From NCBI GenBank assembly GCA_035302405.1, contig DATGSR010000060.1, forward strand, positions 1-60,286: a DNA stretch of 60,286 bases. Direction: 5' to 3'. Shown here piece after piece: positions 15,303 to 25,124 of the stretch (the stretch's first letter is position 1; each line of letters starts with the position of its first letter). A program made the position numbers and the translations under genes. The notes under the pieces were generated by a model. The model did no database searches. It was not told the DNA's origin and worked only from the letters and a program-made list of their open reading frames with translations. This DNA is from CALKWS01 sp035302405. GTDB taxonomy: Bacteria > Actinomycetota > Actinomycetes > Actinomycetales > Beutenbergiaceae.

Positions 15303-15496
15303 TGCCCCAGTCACCGCAGGTGGAACCCTGGCTGCTGGACCTGCTGCGCTGCCCGGTCACCGGAGCGACGTTGAAGATCCACGAAGACGGCGATCAAACC
15401 CGCCTGGTCAGTACCGACGCGGACCAGCCCCTGGCCTACCCGGTGCGCGACGGCGTCCCGGTGCTGCTGGCCGACCACGCCACCCCCGTGGAGTGA
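15302..15496 (+). CDS. Trm112-family small protein
   Basis: A 64-residue protein of the Trm112/YcaR family. The typical sequence is present: VEPWLLDLLRCPVTGATL with one Cys of the usual ribbon, then LAYPVRDGVPVLLADHA. In bacteria the role is unclear; the eukaryotic homologue activates methyltransferases. Only one of the usual zinc ligands remains. Its ATG overlaps the phosphomannomutase stop (TGATG), so it is translated from that mRNA. Confidence 0.88.
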   Translation: MPQSPQVEPWLLDLLRCPVTGATLKIHEDGDQTRLVSTDADQPLAYPVRDGVPVLLADHATPVE

Positions 15497-15593
15497 CACG
15501 AGCCTGGCTGTGACGACGCCGCGGGCGGCCGCGAGATGACGCTCCTCAGGTGCGGCGGCCCGTCAGTTGCGGCAGTCATGCCTTGAGTAGTGC

Positions 15594-15697
15594 GACTCGA
15601 GTTCTTCGTGGTGTGACTGGAGTCCTTCGTGGTGGGACCGGAGTACTTAGGGCATGACTGGAGCCCTTCGTGGTGGGACTCCCTTAGTGATGGGATA
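15594..15697. repeat. 21-bp tandem repeat, about five degenerate copies
   Basis: Units resembling GACTGGAGTCCTTCGTGGTGG begin at 15594, 15615, 15636, 15656 and 15677. Copies agree at roughly 70-85 percent of positions. The array fills most of the 208-base space between the convergent Trm112 and PatB genes. There are no spacers and no clear hairpin. Confidence 0.8.
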
Positions 15698-15704
15698 GCG
15701 CCCC

Positions 15705-16886
15705 TCAGTCGCCTCCGGGCTCGTGGGCGCCGTGTTCGCGGACCGCTCGGCCCAGCCTGGAGATGCCCTCGATGAGCAGCGGCCGCGGTGTGGCGAAGTT
15801 GTATCGGATGAATCCTTTCCCGGCGGCGCCGCACTGATTACCGTCGGTCACCATCACCTTGGCGTGCCGGCGGAAGAAACTGCCCGCGGGCTGACCGATC
15901 GGAACCCGGTGCAGGTCCACCCAACCCAGATAGGTGCCTTCCGGGGCGGCGTACCGAGCCTCGGGCAGGTGTTCGGCGAGCAACTCACCGAGCAGGTGCC
16001 GGTTGCCCTCCAGGTACTCCAACACCTCCTGCAACCAATCGGTGCCCTCGGTGTAGGCGGCGGTAGCGGCGATCACCCCCAGGTTCGCGGTGCCCGAACC
16101 GGCGATCGGGCCGGCGGTGCGCCACGTTTCCCGGTCGGCGTCGTTGGACAGGATCAGTTGGGCGGCCTTCAACCCCGGCAGGTTCCACGCCTTGGACGTG
16201 GAAGTGGCGGTGATCGCGTGGGCGGCGGTGGCCTCGTTCAATGACGCGTAGGGGATGTGCCGATGCGGTGCGAACACCAGCGGGGCGTGGATCTCATCGG
16301 CGAACACCCGGCCGCCGTGGCGCTCGACCACCTCTGCCACCGCGAGCATCTCGGACTCCGTGAGAACCCGGCCTATCGGATTGTGCGGGTTGCACAGCAC
16401 CAGCAGGTGACCACCCGCGGCGAAAGCCGCATCCAAGGCTTCCAGGTCGTAGGTGTAATGCCCGTCCTGTTCGTGCATCGGGACCTCGATGATCGAGCGG
16501 TCATACACCTGCGGAATCGTCAGGAACGGCATGTAGGCCGGGGTGGGGATGATGATGGGGGAGTCCGGGCGAGACAGGAACCGGATCGCTGCGCCCAGCC
16601 CGGTCAGCACGTCCGGCAGCGGGTGCACGTCCTCAGGATCGAGTTGCCAGCCATACCGCTGGAGCGCGAACTGTGCATACGCCGTCGCCATCTGCTCCAC
16701 CGGCCCGGGCGCCAGGTACCCGAACGCGCCGAGGTCCACGGCCTCGTGTAGTGCGCGAGTGATCGGCTCGGCGATTCCGAAATCCATCTCGGCGATGAAT
16801 GCACCGATCGTGTCGGGGTACCGGGCCCATTTCGTGCCGCCCACCTTGCGCAGGTGCTCCACGGTGATCGCATCGAAGTCGGACAT
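15705..16886 (-). CDS. MalY/PatB-type aminotransferase (probable cystathionine beta-lyase)
   Basis: A 393-residue fold-type I PLP enzyme of the MalY/PatB subgroup, which cleave cystathionine-like C-S bonds. The PLP lysine is K232 in STSKAWNLPGLK, a hallmark of the subgroup. CNPHNPIGR and VFADEIHAPLVF supply the Asn and Asp that hold the cofactor, and GKGFIRYNFATPR carries the carboxylate-binding Arg. The neighbouring divergent gene is ahcY. Together they suggest a role in homocysteine/methionine metabolism, though MalY/PatB enzymes also act on other thiol conjugates. The ATG at 16886 starts MSDFDAITVEHL. Confidence 0.9.
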   Translation of the reverse strand: MSDFDAITVEHLRKVGGTKWARYPDTIGAFIAEMDFGIAEPITRALHEAVDLGAFGYLAPGPVEQMATAYAQFALQRYGWQLDPEDVHPLPDVLTGLGAAIRFLSRPDSPIIIPTPAYMPFLTIPQVYDRSIIEVPMHEQDGHYTYDLEALDAAFAAGGHLLVLCNPHNPIGRVLTESEMLAVAEVVERHGGRVFADEIHAPLVFAPHRHIPYASLNEATAAHAITATSTSKAWNLPGLKAAQLILSNDADRETWRTAGPIAGSGTANLGVIAATAAYTEGTDWLQEVLEYLEGNRHLLGELLAEHLPEARYAAPEGTYLGWVDLHRVPIGQPAGSFFRRHAKVMVTDGNQCGAAGKGFIRYNFATPRPLLIEGISRLGRAVREHGAHEPGGD

Positions 16887-17002
16887 GGCCTCACCGTACT
16901 GGCCTCGGGCCCAGCGCCTGCGGCTTGTGGTGACGCCGCGCGCCTGTGGTTCTCGGATTCGCCGGCGCGCGGACGGCGCCCGTGCCCGGATAGGCTCGCG
17001 GT

Positions 17003-18481
17003 ATGAGTTTCGATCACAAGCCCGGGCAGTACAAAGTGCGTGACCTCAGTCTTGCCGAATCCGGCCGGCACCAGATCCGTCTGGCCGAGCACGAGATGCC
17101 CGGCCTGATGGCGCTGCGCGAAGAATTCGGCCCCAGCCAGCCCCTGGCCGGGCAGCGGATCACGGGTTCGTTGCACATGACGGTACAAACCGCGGTGCTG
17201 ATCGAGACCCTCACCGCGTTGGGAGCCGAGGTGCGGTGGGCCTCCTGCAACATCTTCTCCACCCAGGATGAAGCGGCCGCCGCCGTCGTCGTCGGCCCCC
17301 ACGGCACCCCGGATGAACCCGCCGGCGTGCCCGTCTTCGCCTGGAAGGGGGAGACGCTGCCGGAGTACTGGCAGGCCCTCGATGAAACGTTCACCTGGCC
17401 CGGGCACGAGGGGCCCACCTTGATCCTCGACGACGGCGGGGACGCGACCCTGCTGCTGCACGAGGGGGTCAAGGCCGAACGCGCCGGGGCAGTGCCGGCC
17501 GACCCACAGCCCGGCGACCACGGGTACTCCGAGGAGAAGCTCGCCTTCCTGGCACAATTGCGCGCCACGTTCGCGGCCGATCCGACCCGGTGGACCCGGG
17601 CCGCCGAGCACATCCGCGGCGTCAGCGAGGAGACCACTACCGGGGTCACCCGGCTCGTGCAGTTGCACAACGCCGGCGAATTGTTGTTCCCTGCGATCAA
17701 CGTCAACGACGCAGTCACCAAGTCCAAGTTCGACAACCGCTACGGCATCCGCCACTCCCTGCCCGACGGACTGAACCGGGCCACCGACATCCTCATCGGC
17801 GGCAAGGTCGCCGTGGTGTGCGGCTACGGCGATGTGGGCAAGGGCGCGGCCGAGGCGCTGCGCGGCCAGGGCGCACGAGTGCTGGTGACCGAGGTGGACC
17901 CGATCTGCGCGATGCAGGCTGCCATGGACGGCTACCAGGTAGTGCGGATTGAGGACGTCGTGGACCAGGCGGACTTCTTCATCACCGCCACCGGCAACTT
18001 CAACGTCATCACCGCCGAACACCTGAGCCAGATGAAGGACAAGGCTGTGGTGGGCAACGTGGGCCACTTCGACAACGAGATCGACGTGGCCGGGCTCGCC
18101 GCGCTGCCGGGGGTCGAACGCACCGAGATCAAACCTCAGGTGCACGAATACACCTTCACCGAGGACGCCGAAAATCCCGGTAAGTCGGTGATCGTGCTTT
18201 CCGAGGGCCGGCTCCTCAACCTCGGCAACGCCACCGGCCACCCCTCATTCGTGATGAGCGCCTCCTTCACCAACCAGGTGATGGCCCAGATGGACCTGGC
18301 TGACCCTGCTACTGAGTACGAGTTGGGCGTGCACGTGCTGCCCAAGGAACTCGACGAGAAGGTCGCCCGGCTGCACCTGGATGCACTCGGGGCCGAACTG
18401 ACCGAGTTGACCAAGGAGCAGGCCGAGTACATCGACGTGGACGTGGCCGGTCCATACAAGCCGGACCACTACCGGTACTGA
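17003..18481 (+). CDS. ahcY: Adenosylhomocysteinase (S-adenosyl-L-homocysteine hydrolase)
   Basis: A 492-residue NAD-dependent enzyme splitting S-adenosylhomocysteine into adenosine and homocysteine, relieving product inhibition of methyltransferases. Family signatures are complete: GSLHMTVQTAVLIETL, NVNDAVTKSKFDNRYG with the catalytic Lys/Asp, the Rossmann loop VVCGYGDVGKGAAEAL, and the C-terminal KPDHYRY whose Lys and Tyr close the NAD site of the neighbouring subunit. The length with the roughly 40-residue insertion matches mycobacterial and eukaryote-like forms. The start MSFDHKPGQYKVRDL is typical. No SAH riboswitch is recognisable in the 116-base spacer upstream. Confidence 0.97.
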   Translation: MSFDHKPGQYKVRDLSLAESGRHQIRLAEHEMPGLMALREEFGPSQPLAGQRITGSLHMTVQTAVLIETLTALGAEVRWASCNIFSTQDEAAAAVVVGPHGTPDEPAGVPVFAWKGETLPEYWQALDETFTWPGHEGPTLILDDGGDATLLLHEGVKAERAGAVPADPQPGDHGYSEEKLAFLAQLRATFAADPTRWTRAAEHIRGVSEETTTGVTRLVQLHNAGELLFPAINVNDAVTKSKFDNRYGIRHSLPDGLNRATDILIGGKVAVVCGYGDVGKGAAEALRGQGARVLVTEVDPICAMQAAMDGYQVVRIEDVVDQADFFITATGNFNVITAEHLSQMKDKAVVGNVGHFDNEIDVAGLAALPGVERTEIKPQVHEYTFTEDAENPGKSVIVLSEGRLLNLGNATGHPSFVMSASFTNQVMAQMDLADPATEYELGVHVLPKELDEKVARLHLDALGAELTELTKEQAEYIDVDVAGPYKPDHYRY

Positions 18482-18721
18482 CAACGCTGCGGCAGTAGAA
18501 GGCGCCCGACCCTGGGCCGGCAACGGGCAACCCTTCGGGGCCGGGCACGGGCAACCCGCGGCGCGGCGCGTGTCCTGGGGAGCCGGCAAACAGGACATCG
18601 GCGCGCCGGTGGCGTCTACCCCCGGGGGGCACGCTAGTTGCTGGGCCCAGGGATGACGCGGCAACTGCGGGTGTGGTGCCCGCGCATGGCCGGTGGCGAG
18701 GCCGGAGGCGCCGGGGACCGA

Positions 18722-19639
18722 TCAGGAATGCTCGGGGATCTGGAACGGTAGGGCGCGCACCCGTTGGGCTTCGGCGTGCTCGCGCTGGGCGGCGGCCACA
18801 CCGGAGAGGTATGCCCGGTCCCGGCGGGCCACGAGCACGGCGGCGACGAACCGTTCCGGGTCGGTGCCCCACGGGGGCGGCGGGGAAACATGAGGCTCCA
18901 ACGCGGCGGCGAATCTGCGGCCCACGTCGGCGCGGACCAGGGGGTGCAGGTCCCCTGTGCGGGAAAGGTACACCCGCGCCTGCAGGGCCAGGCCGTCGGG
19001 GATGCGGCCCAGGTCAACGATCTCGGCCCACGGGCGAAGTTCCGGTGGCATGAGCAACGGTGCTCGGGCGGTCTCGCTCTCCCGCACCCGCAAGGAGTAG
19101 GTGCCGGCAACCAGGTCACCCAGGCGTTTACCCCGCGGGTGGATGATCGAGGTGATCAACGCCACCGCCCCTAGGGACAACCAGATTTCCCCGATCCCGG
19201 CCAGCGCCCGAACCAACGCCTGCCGGAACTGGACCGGCCCGCCGTCGTCACGGACGATGCGCAACCCCACTGCCAAGCGTCCGGCGGACAGTCCGCGCGT
19301 GAGTGTTTCCACCGTGGTGGGCAGCACCACCATCGCCAGTGCGAACGCGACGATCGTCATGGTCCCCAACTGGGCGTCGTTGACGGCGAAGCCGGTGGCC
19401 AGCACCAGGACGGCGGCGGCGGCGCTGGCGTAAACGATCAGGTCGATCACCCCGGACATCAGCCGGCTCAGGGCGGACGCCGGCGCCAGGTCCAACGCAA
19501 CCGCCTCGCCGGTGATCACCTGGTTGTCGGTTCCGGTTCCCGGCACGTGAGCGGCTGAACTCTGGGCCGTGCTTCGGGACGGCGCCGGTGGCGCGGCGGG
19601 GGAGGAAGTGCCAGGGGCGTAGGGGTTGGCCGGGGTCAC
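18722..19639 (-). CDS. RDD family membrane protein
   Basis: A 305-residue protein with an N-terminal Pro/Ser/Ala-rich tail, an RDD domain of about three membrane segments (residues about 50-185; RLMSGVIDLIVY, RGLSAGRLAVGLRIV, HPRGKRLGDLVAGTYSLR) and a soluble C-terminal half (about 190-305). RDD proteins are of mixed or unknown function, some being ion transporters. The GTG at 19639 leaves 19 bases to the divergent SpoIIM gene; the longer frame would overlap that gene, so it is not preferred. The pair, with the MoxR operon next door, is a frequent actinobacterial neighbourhood. Confidence 0.85.
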   Translation of the reverse strand: MTPANPYAPGTSSPAAPPAPSRSTAQSSAAHVPGTGTDNQVITGEAVALDLAPASALSRLMSGVIDLIVYASAAAAVLVLATGFAVNDAQLGTMTIVAFALAMVVLPTTVETLTRGLSAGRLAVGLRIVRDDGGPVQFRQALVRALAGIGEIWLSLGAVALITSIIHPRGKRLGDLVAGTYSLRVRESETARAPLLMPPELRPWAEIVDLGRIPDGLALQARVYLSRTGDLHPLVRADVGRRFAAALEPHVSPPPPWGTDPERFVAAVLVARRDRAYLSGVAAAQREHAEAQRVRALPFQIPEHS

Positions 19640-19658
19640 ATATGGCAGGGTAGCCGGT

Positions 19659-20654
19659 GTGGATCTGGACGCCTTCGTCGCGCTGAACGCACCCCGCTGG
19701 AGTCGCTTACGGGAGTTGCTGCGTCGTCGTCGGCTCAACGGTGCCGAAGTGGACGAACTGGTCGGTCATTACCAGACCACCGCTACCCACCTGTCCCAGA
19801 TGCGCACCGCGGCGCCGGACCCGGCGTTGATCTCCCGGCTCTCGGCGCTGCTGGCCCGGGCACGGGGCGCGATCACCGGCGGGCACGAACTCTCCTTGGA
19901 CGATGTGGTGCGGTTCGTGGCGATCTCGCTGCCCGCAGCCTTCTACCGGGTGCGGCGGTGGACGATCGGCGCCGGCGCGGTATTCGTGGTGCTCGGTGTG
20001 CTGCAGGCGTGGTGGCTGCTCTCGGTGCCCGAAGCGATGGCCGAGGCGGGGTCGCCGGCGATGCGCGAACAGTACGCCGAGGAGGCCTTCGCCGCCTACT
20101 ACTCCAACTTCCCGGCACCAGACTTCGCCGCCCAGGTGTGGACGAACAACGCCTGGATCGCGGCACAGGCCATCGGGCTGGGCATCACCGGGATATTCCC
20201 CGTCTACGTGCTGGTGCTGAACGCGCTCAACGTCGGGGTGGCCGGGGCGATCATGGCCGAACACGATGGACTGGCCGAGTTCTTCGGGCTCATCCTGCCG
20301 CACGGGCTGATGGAACTGACCGCGGTGTTCATCGCGGTGGGAACAGGGCTGAAACTCTTCTGGAGTTGGATAGATCCCGGTCCGCGGACCCGTGCCCGGG
20401 CGCTCGCCGAAGAGGGGCGGGCATTGATCACGGTGGCCATCGGGCTGGTGGTGGTGCTGGGGGTCAGCGGTGTGGTCGAAGGCTTCGTCACCCCGTCCGG
20501 GCTGCCCACCGGGGTGAAGATCGCCATCGGCGCAACCGTGCTGGCCGGTTACTGGGTCTACACCGTGGCACTGGGCCGCCGGGCGGTCCGCGACGGCGAG
20601 ACCGGGGACCTACGCGCCGAACTCATCGACGACACCGTCGCCACCGCGGCCTGA
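19659..20654 (+). CDS. Stage II sporulation protein M (SpoIIM)-domain membrane protein
   Basis: A 331-residue membrane protein with a SpoIIM domain. The soluble N-terminus (residues 1-90) contains LNAPRWSRLRELLRRRRLNG and a helical stretch. Membrane segments follow from about residue 105 (GAGAVFVVLGVLQAWWLLS), then about 180, 225, 265 and 295. The motif HGLMELTAVFIAVGTGLKL is typical. Despite the name these proteins occur in non-sporulating actinomycetes beside RDD and MoxR/DUF58 genes, suggesting a shared membrane complex. The GTG at 19659 fits conserved N-termini (VDLDAFVALN). No good ribosome-binding site is visible, so leaderless translation is possible. Confidence 0.87.
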   Translation: MDLDAFVALNAPRWSRLRELLRRRRLNGAEVDELVGHYQTTATHLSQMRTAAPDPALISRLSALLARARGAITGGHELSLDDVVRFVAISLPAAFYRVRRWTIGAGAVFVVLGVLQAWWLLSVPEAMAEAGSPAMREQYAEEAFAAYYSNFPAPDFAAQVWTNNAWIAAQAIGLGITGIFPVYVLVLNALNVGVAGAIMAEHDGLAEFFGLILPHGLMELTAVFIAVGTGLKLFWSWIDPGPRTRARALAEEGRALITVAIGLVVVLGVSGVVEGFVTPSGLPTGVKIAIGATVLAGYWVYTVALGRRAVRDGETGDLRAELIDDTVATAA

Positions 20655-20658
20655 GACC

Positions 20659-20775
20659 GGCTCCCGGGGCAACGCGGCCTCGGTCGGGCGCGCTCCAGGC
20701 GTGACGCGGTCGGCCACCGGCTCCAGGCGTGACGCGCTCTGCCGCAGGCTCCGGGCCAACGCGGCCTCAGGCTGC
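20659..20775. repeat. Interleaved direct repeats between convergent genes
   Basis: GCTCCAGGCGTGACGCG occurs twice, exactly, at 20692-20708 and 20720-20736. Flanking it, a second motif around CAACGCGGCCTC is present at about 20670 and again at about 20757. The region separates the SpoIIM and DUF58 genes and has no other feature. Confidence 0.7.
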
Positions 20776-20795
20776 TCCCGCAACAGCGGCAGGCC

Positions 20796-22087
20796 TCAGA
20801 GCAGGCCCGCTGACTTCAGGGCAAGGTAGGAATCCGCCACGCCCGGTGCCAGATCCTCCGGCCCGCGGCGCACCACCCGCGCACCGGTCCGGGTGAGCCG
20901 CTGCGCCAGTGCCGCGCGTTCCAGTTCGGCACGTTCGGCCGCGGCCGCGTCGAACAGTTCCGCGGTGGACGTGCGCTGCAGCCGCATCCGGTCGGCGTCG
21001 GGGTCCTCTGCGGAGGCAAGCAGCACCTGGTGATCACGCCCGATGGCGGCCGCCACGGAGATCAGCCCGGACTCCACCGCACCCGGCTCCAGCGCCGTGA
21101 GGATCACCACCAGCGACCGCTGACTGAGCCGCTCCCGCACCTCCCGGGCCACCAGCGGCCAATCCGGTTCCACCAGATCTGGCTCCACCTGCGCCAAGCC
21201 CTCAGCCAGATTCGACATCAGCGCCGCCCCCTGAGCACCGCGAACCCGGGTGTGCACCGCGTGATCCACAGCGACCAACTCCACCCGGTCCCCGGCTCTG
21301 GTGGCCAGCGCCGAGAGCAGCAGTGCCGCTTCGATCCCGGCGTCCAGGCGAGGCGCATGGCCCAACCTGGCCGCGGACAACCGGGAGGTGTCCAGCACGA
21401 TGAAGACCCGCCGGTCCCGCTCCGGACGCCACGTGCGCACCACCACGTCGGCCCGCCGCGCACTGGCTCGCCAGTCGATCGCGCGCACGTCGTCACCGAT
21501 CACGTACTCCCGTAGGGAGTCGAACTCAGTGCCCTGTCCGCGCACGTGCACCGCGGTGCGACCGTCCATCTCTCGCAACCGGGCCAGCCGCGAGGGCAGA
21601 TGCCGCCGGGAGGAAAACTCCGGCAGCACCCGGGCCAGGCCCGGAACGTGCGCGGTGCGTTGCCGGGCCAGCAAACCCAACGGACCGAACGAACGTACCG
21701 TCACGCCCGCGGCGCGGATGTCCCCCCGCCGCCAGGGCCGCAGCCCGGTGCTGACCCGACGCAGTTCACCCGGGGGCACCACCAAGCGATGCCGAGTCAC
21801 CCCCGCACCGGCGCTGGGCTGCCAGGCATCGCGCACGACGGCGCGCAGCACCCGGGGTGCGGTGTTGAGGACCTGTAGTTGGCTCACCGCCTCCTGGCCG
21901 TGCCGCAAAGCCGGGATTGTGGAACGGCGCAATCGAACGTCGCTCACCGGTGCCGCCCGGGCGGCATCCACTCCCAAAAGGCCCGCCCACAAGGCCAGCC
22001 ACGTCACCAGCGTGACCCATTGCGGCACCAGCAACACCGGAACAATGCCCAGGGCGAGCAGCACCATCGCCCGGCCCGTCAGTGCCA

Positions 22088-22088
<1 letters not shown>
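20796..22088 (-). CDS. DUF58 domain-containing protein (MoxR-associated)
   Basis: A 430-residue protein with two N-terminal membrane segments (about residues 7-40) and a DUF58 domain with a vWA-like fold. The hallmark GDDVRAIDWRASARRADVVV is at about residues 198-217, followed by RVFIVLDTSR, where a DxS-type metal site would begin. DUF58 proteins act with MoxR AAA+ ATPases. Its ATG overlaps the stop of the MoxR gene in TGATG, so the two are coupled. It is the last gene of the leftward operon that starts at 26407. Confidence 0.9.
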
Positions 22089-23301
<1,213 letters not shown>

Positions 23302-23305
<4 letters not shown>

Positions 23306-24456
23306 CGGGGGTGAACCTCGCTCTCCATCATGTGCAGTGCCTGCGCCAGGGCGGTCAAGGATGCGTCGTCGTGCGGGGAGGGACCGTAGAGCACCGAGTC
23401 GATCTGCTCCGGCGGCCGGCCGGTGGCCCCGGAGATGGCTTGTACCACATCGTCTCGTCCGGACCACCTGGCCAGACCCAACCGCCCGCTCATACGGGCA
23501 ACGGTTCCGGCGCGTAACGCGGCGCCGGCGTGGGCGTGAGTACGGTGCCGACGGTACAACCGCCCGCGGCCGCGGGTGGTCTCAGTGGCTCGCACCACCA
23601 CGGGTAGCGGTTCCTTGACCACGGGCCCCAACCGCCGCCCGCGCCAGAACATCACGGCCGTCGCGAGCACCGCCAAGAAGGTGAGTACCGGCCCGCGCAA
23701 CAGGGGCATGGTGGTCGCGGCGTCCTCAACGATCCCGTAGTCGTCCGCCGGGTCGGGCACGTACCAGGTCAAGTGCGGTTGTTGGCCCAGCGACCGCAGC
23801 ACCAATGCGGCGTTCCCCGCTTCGGCCAAGGTCTGATTCGTCAGCAACTCCGGGGTGCTCAACACCCTCCACGGCACCCCGTCCTGTGTCCAACTGGCGT
23901 ACCGGCCGGTGCCGGTCTCATCGCCGAAACACACTTGCGCGCCGGAATCCTCTGCGCGCAACTGGGGTGCGCCGGCGACGATCTCCCCGGCCGCCCGCGC
24001 GTGCGGGTCGGTGCAGCCGGCCGCATGCGTCCCGCGGGCACCACCCGGCTCGAACCCGACCCGGTCGGTCAGGTCGTCCAAGTCCCTGCCCACCCCGGCC
24101 AACACGACCTCACCAGGGGCGTCGGCGAGCGCCTCTTGCTGCTCCGGTCGCAGTTCCTGCGGGTTGACGATCAGCAGCGTGCCCTCCTCCCGGGCGCTGG
24201 CCAGCGCCGCTGACGTGGTGCGCACATAGGAGACCTGCACCCCTTGCTCCTGCAGGATCTGCGCAGCCGCCCGCGCACCCCGATCCTCGGGATTGTCCGG
24301 AGCGAAGGGCTCCTGTGAGGGGGCGGACGGGCCGAACCACGCCAGCAGCACGATGATGACCAACGCGCACGCGACCCCCAGCACCCACAGCAGCGTGGCC
24401 CGTGTGCGCCCGGTGGGGGTTCCGTCTGCAGGGGTCTCGATGGCCGTGGCGGTCAC
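23302..24456 (-). CDS. DUF4350 domain-containing membrane protein
   Basis: A 384-residue protein of the MoxR-operon DUF4350 family. The GTG at 24456 overlaps the DUF4129 stop (GTGA). A membrane segment at about residues 22-43 is followed by an extracytoplasmic domain similar to a ThuA/GATase-like fold (LLIVNPQELRPEQQEAL, GEVVLAGVGRDLDDL). A second membrane segment lies at about 265-285 (GPVLTFLAVLATAVMFW) and a cytoplasmic tail follows. The domain is found only with MoxR/DUF58/DUF4129 and has no proven activity. Confidence 0.85.
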
Positions 24457-25124
24457 TGCAGCACCGACCAGCCTTCGGCAATATGGGTGCCATCGTGGGA
24501 GGTGGGTCGAGCGGTGCTGACTCGCTGTTCCAGGTCCCGTAACCACTGGTGCGCTGCTGCGTCTGGCACCACGTCGCCGTAACACACCGCGTCGAATAAC
24601 TCTCCGGCCGGGGCCAACTCGCCGGCGTACTCCGGGAAGGCCGCGCCGGCACTTGCGGCGGCCTCCCGAGCGGTGCGTCCGCGGCGGTCGGCGAGTATCC
24701 CGCGCTCATCGAGCCCGCGCACCAGGGCGCGAAACCGGTCCAGCACCGCCCGCGCGTAGTCCCCGGCGTCGGCGGCCGCGTCGGCGGCGGAGCGCAACGC
24801 CTGGGCGCCCCGGTCATCGTCGTCGAGCACCTGCATACTCGCCGAAGCCCTTCCTACCCGCCTGCGCCGCACCGGCCCGCCGAGTATCAGCACAGCCGCG
24901 ATGATCAACGCGGCAACGCCCAGCACCACCACCGGAAGCAGGACAGCACCGGCGCCGTCGATGCCCATGAGTTGATCCCAGATCCGGCCGAGCCAGGCCA
25001 AGAACCTTTCCAACAGGCTAGGGCCCTGGTTGTAGATCGCCTTGGCCAGTTCCTCCTGCGCCCACCGGCGGGCCTCCTCCGCCGACGGGTCCAGGGGAGG
25101 GCCCAGCGGCCGGGGCCCTGGCAT
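24453..25124 (-). CDS. DUF4129 domain-containing membrane protein
   Basis: A 223-residue protein with one membrane segment at about residues 60-82 (AVLLPVVVLGVAALIIAAVLI) and a cytoplasmic DUF4129 domain near residues 110-200 (DYARAVLDRFRALVRGLDER, then RTAREAA). The first 20 residues (DPSAEEARRWAQEELAK) are the usual substrate-like N-terminus. In known gene sets DUF4129 sits with transglutaminase or MoxR genes. It is coupled on both sides: TGATG with the upstream gene and GTGA with DUF4350. Confidence 0.87.
   Translation of the reverse strand: MPGPRPLGPPLDPSAEEARRWAQEELAKAIYNQGPSLLERFLAWLGRIWDQLMGIDGAGAVLLPVVVLGVAALIIAAVLILGGPVRRRRVGRASASMQVLDDDDRGAQALRSAADAAADAGDYARAVLDRFRALVRGLDERGILADRRGRTAREAAASAGAAFPEYAGELAPAGELFDAVCYGDVVPDAAAHQWLRDLEQRVSTARPTSHDGTHIAEGWSVLQ

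Noticed and set aside
15594..15697. Short regularly spaced repeats considered as CRISPR
   Set aside because: Units are tandem with no unique spacers, not palindromic, degenerate, and no cas genes are near.
16887..17002. SAH riboswitch upstream of ahcY
   Set aside because: The 116-base gap shows none of the expected pseudoknot pattern that I can recognise.
16604..18241. 545-residue minus-strand frame opposite ahcY running into patB
   Set aside because: Mostly antisense of ahcY, and its tail is patB read out of frame.
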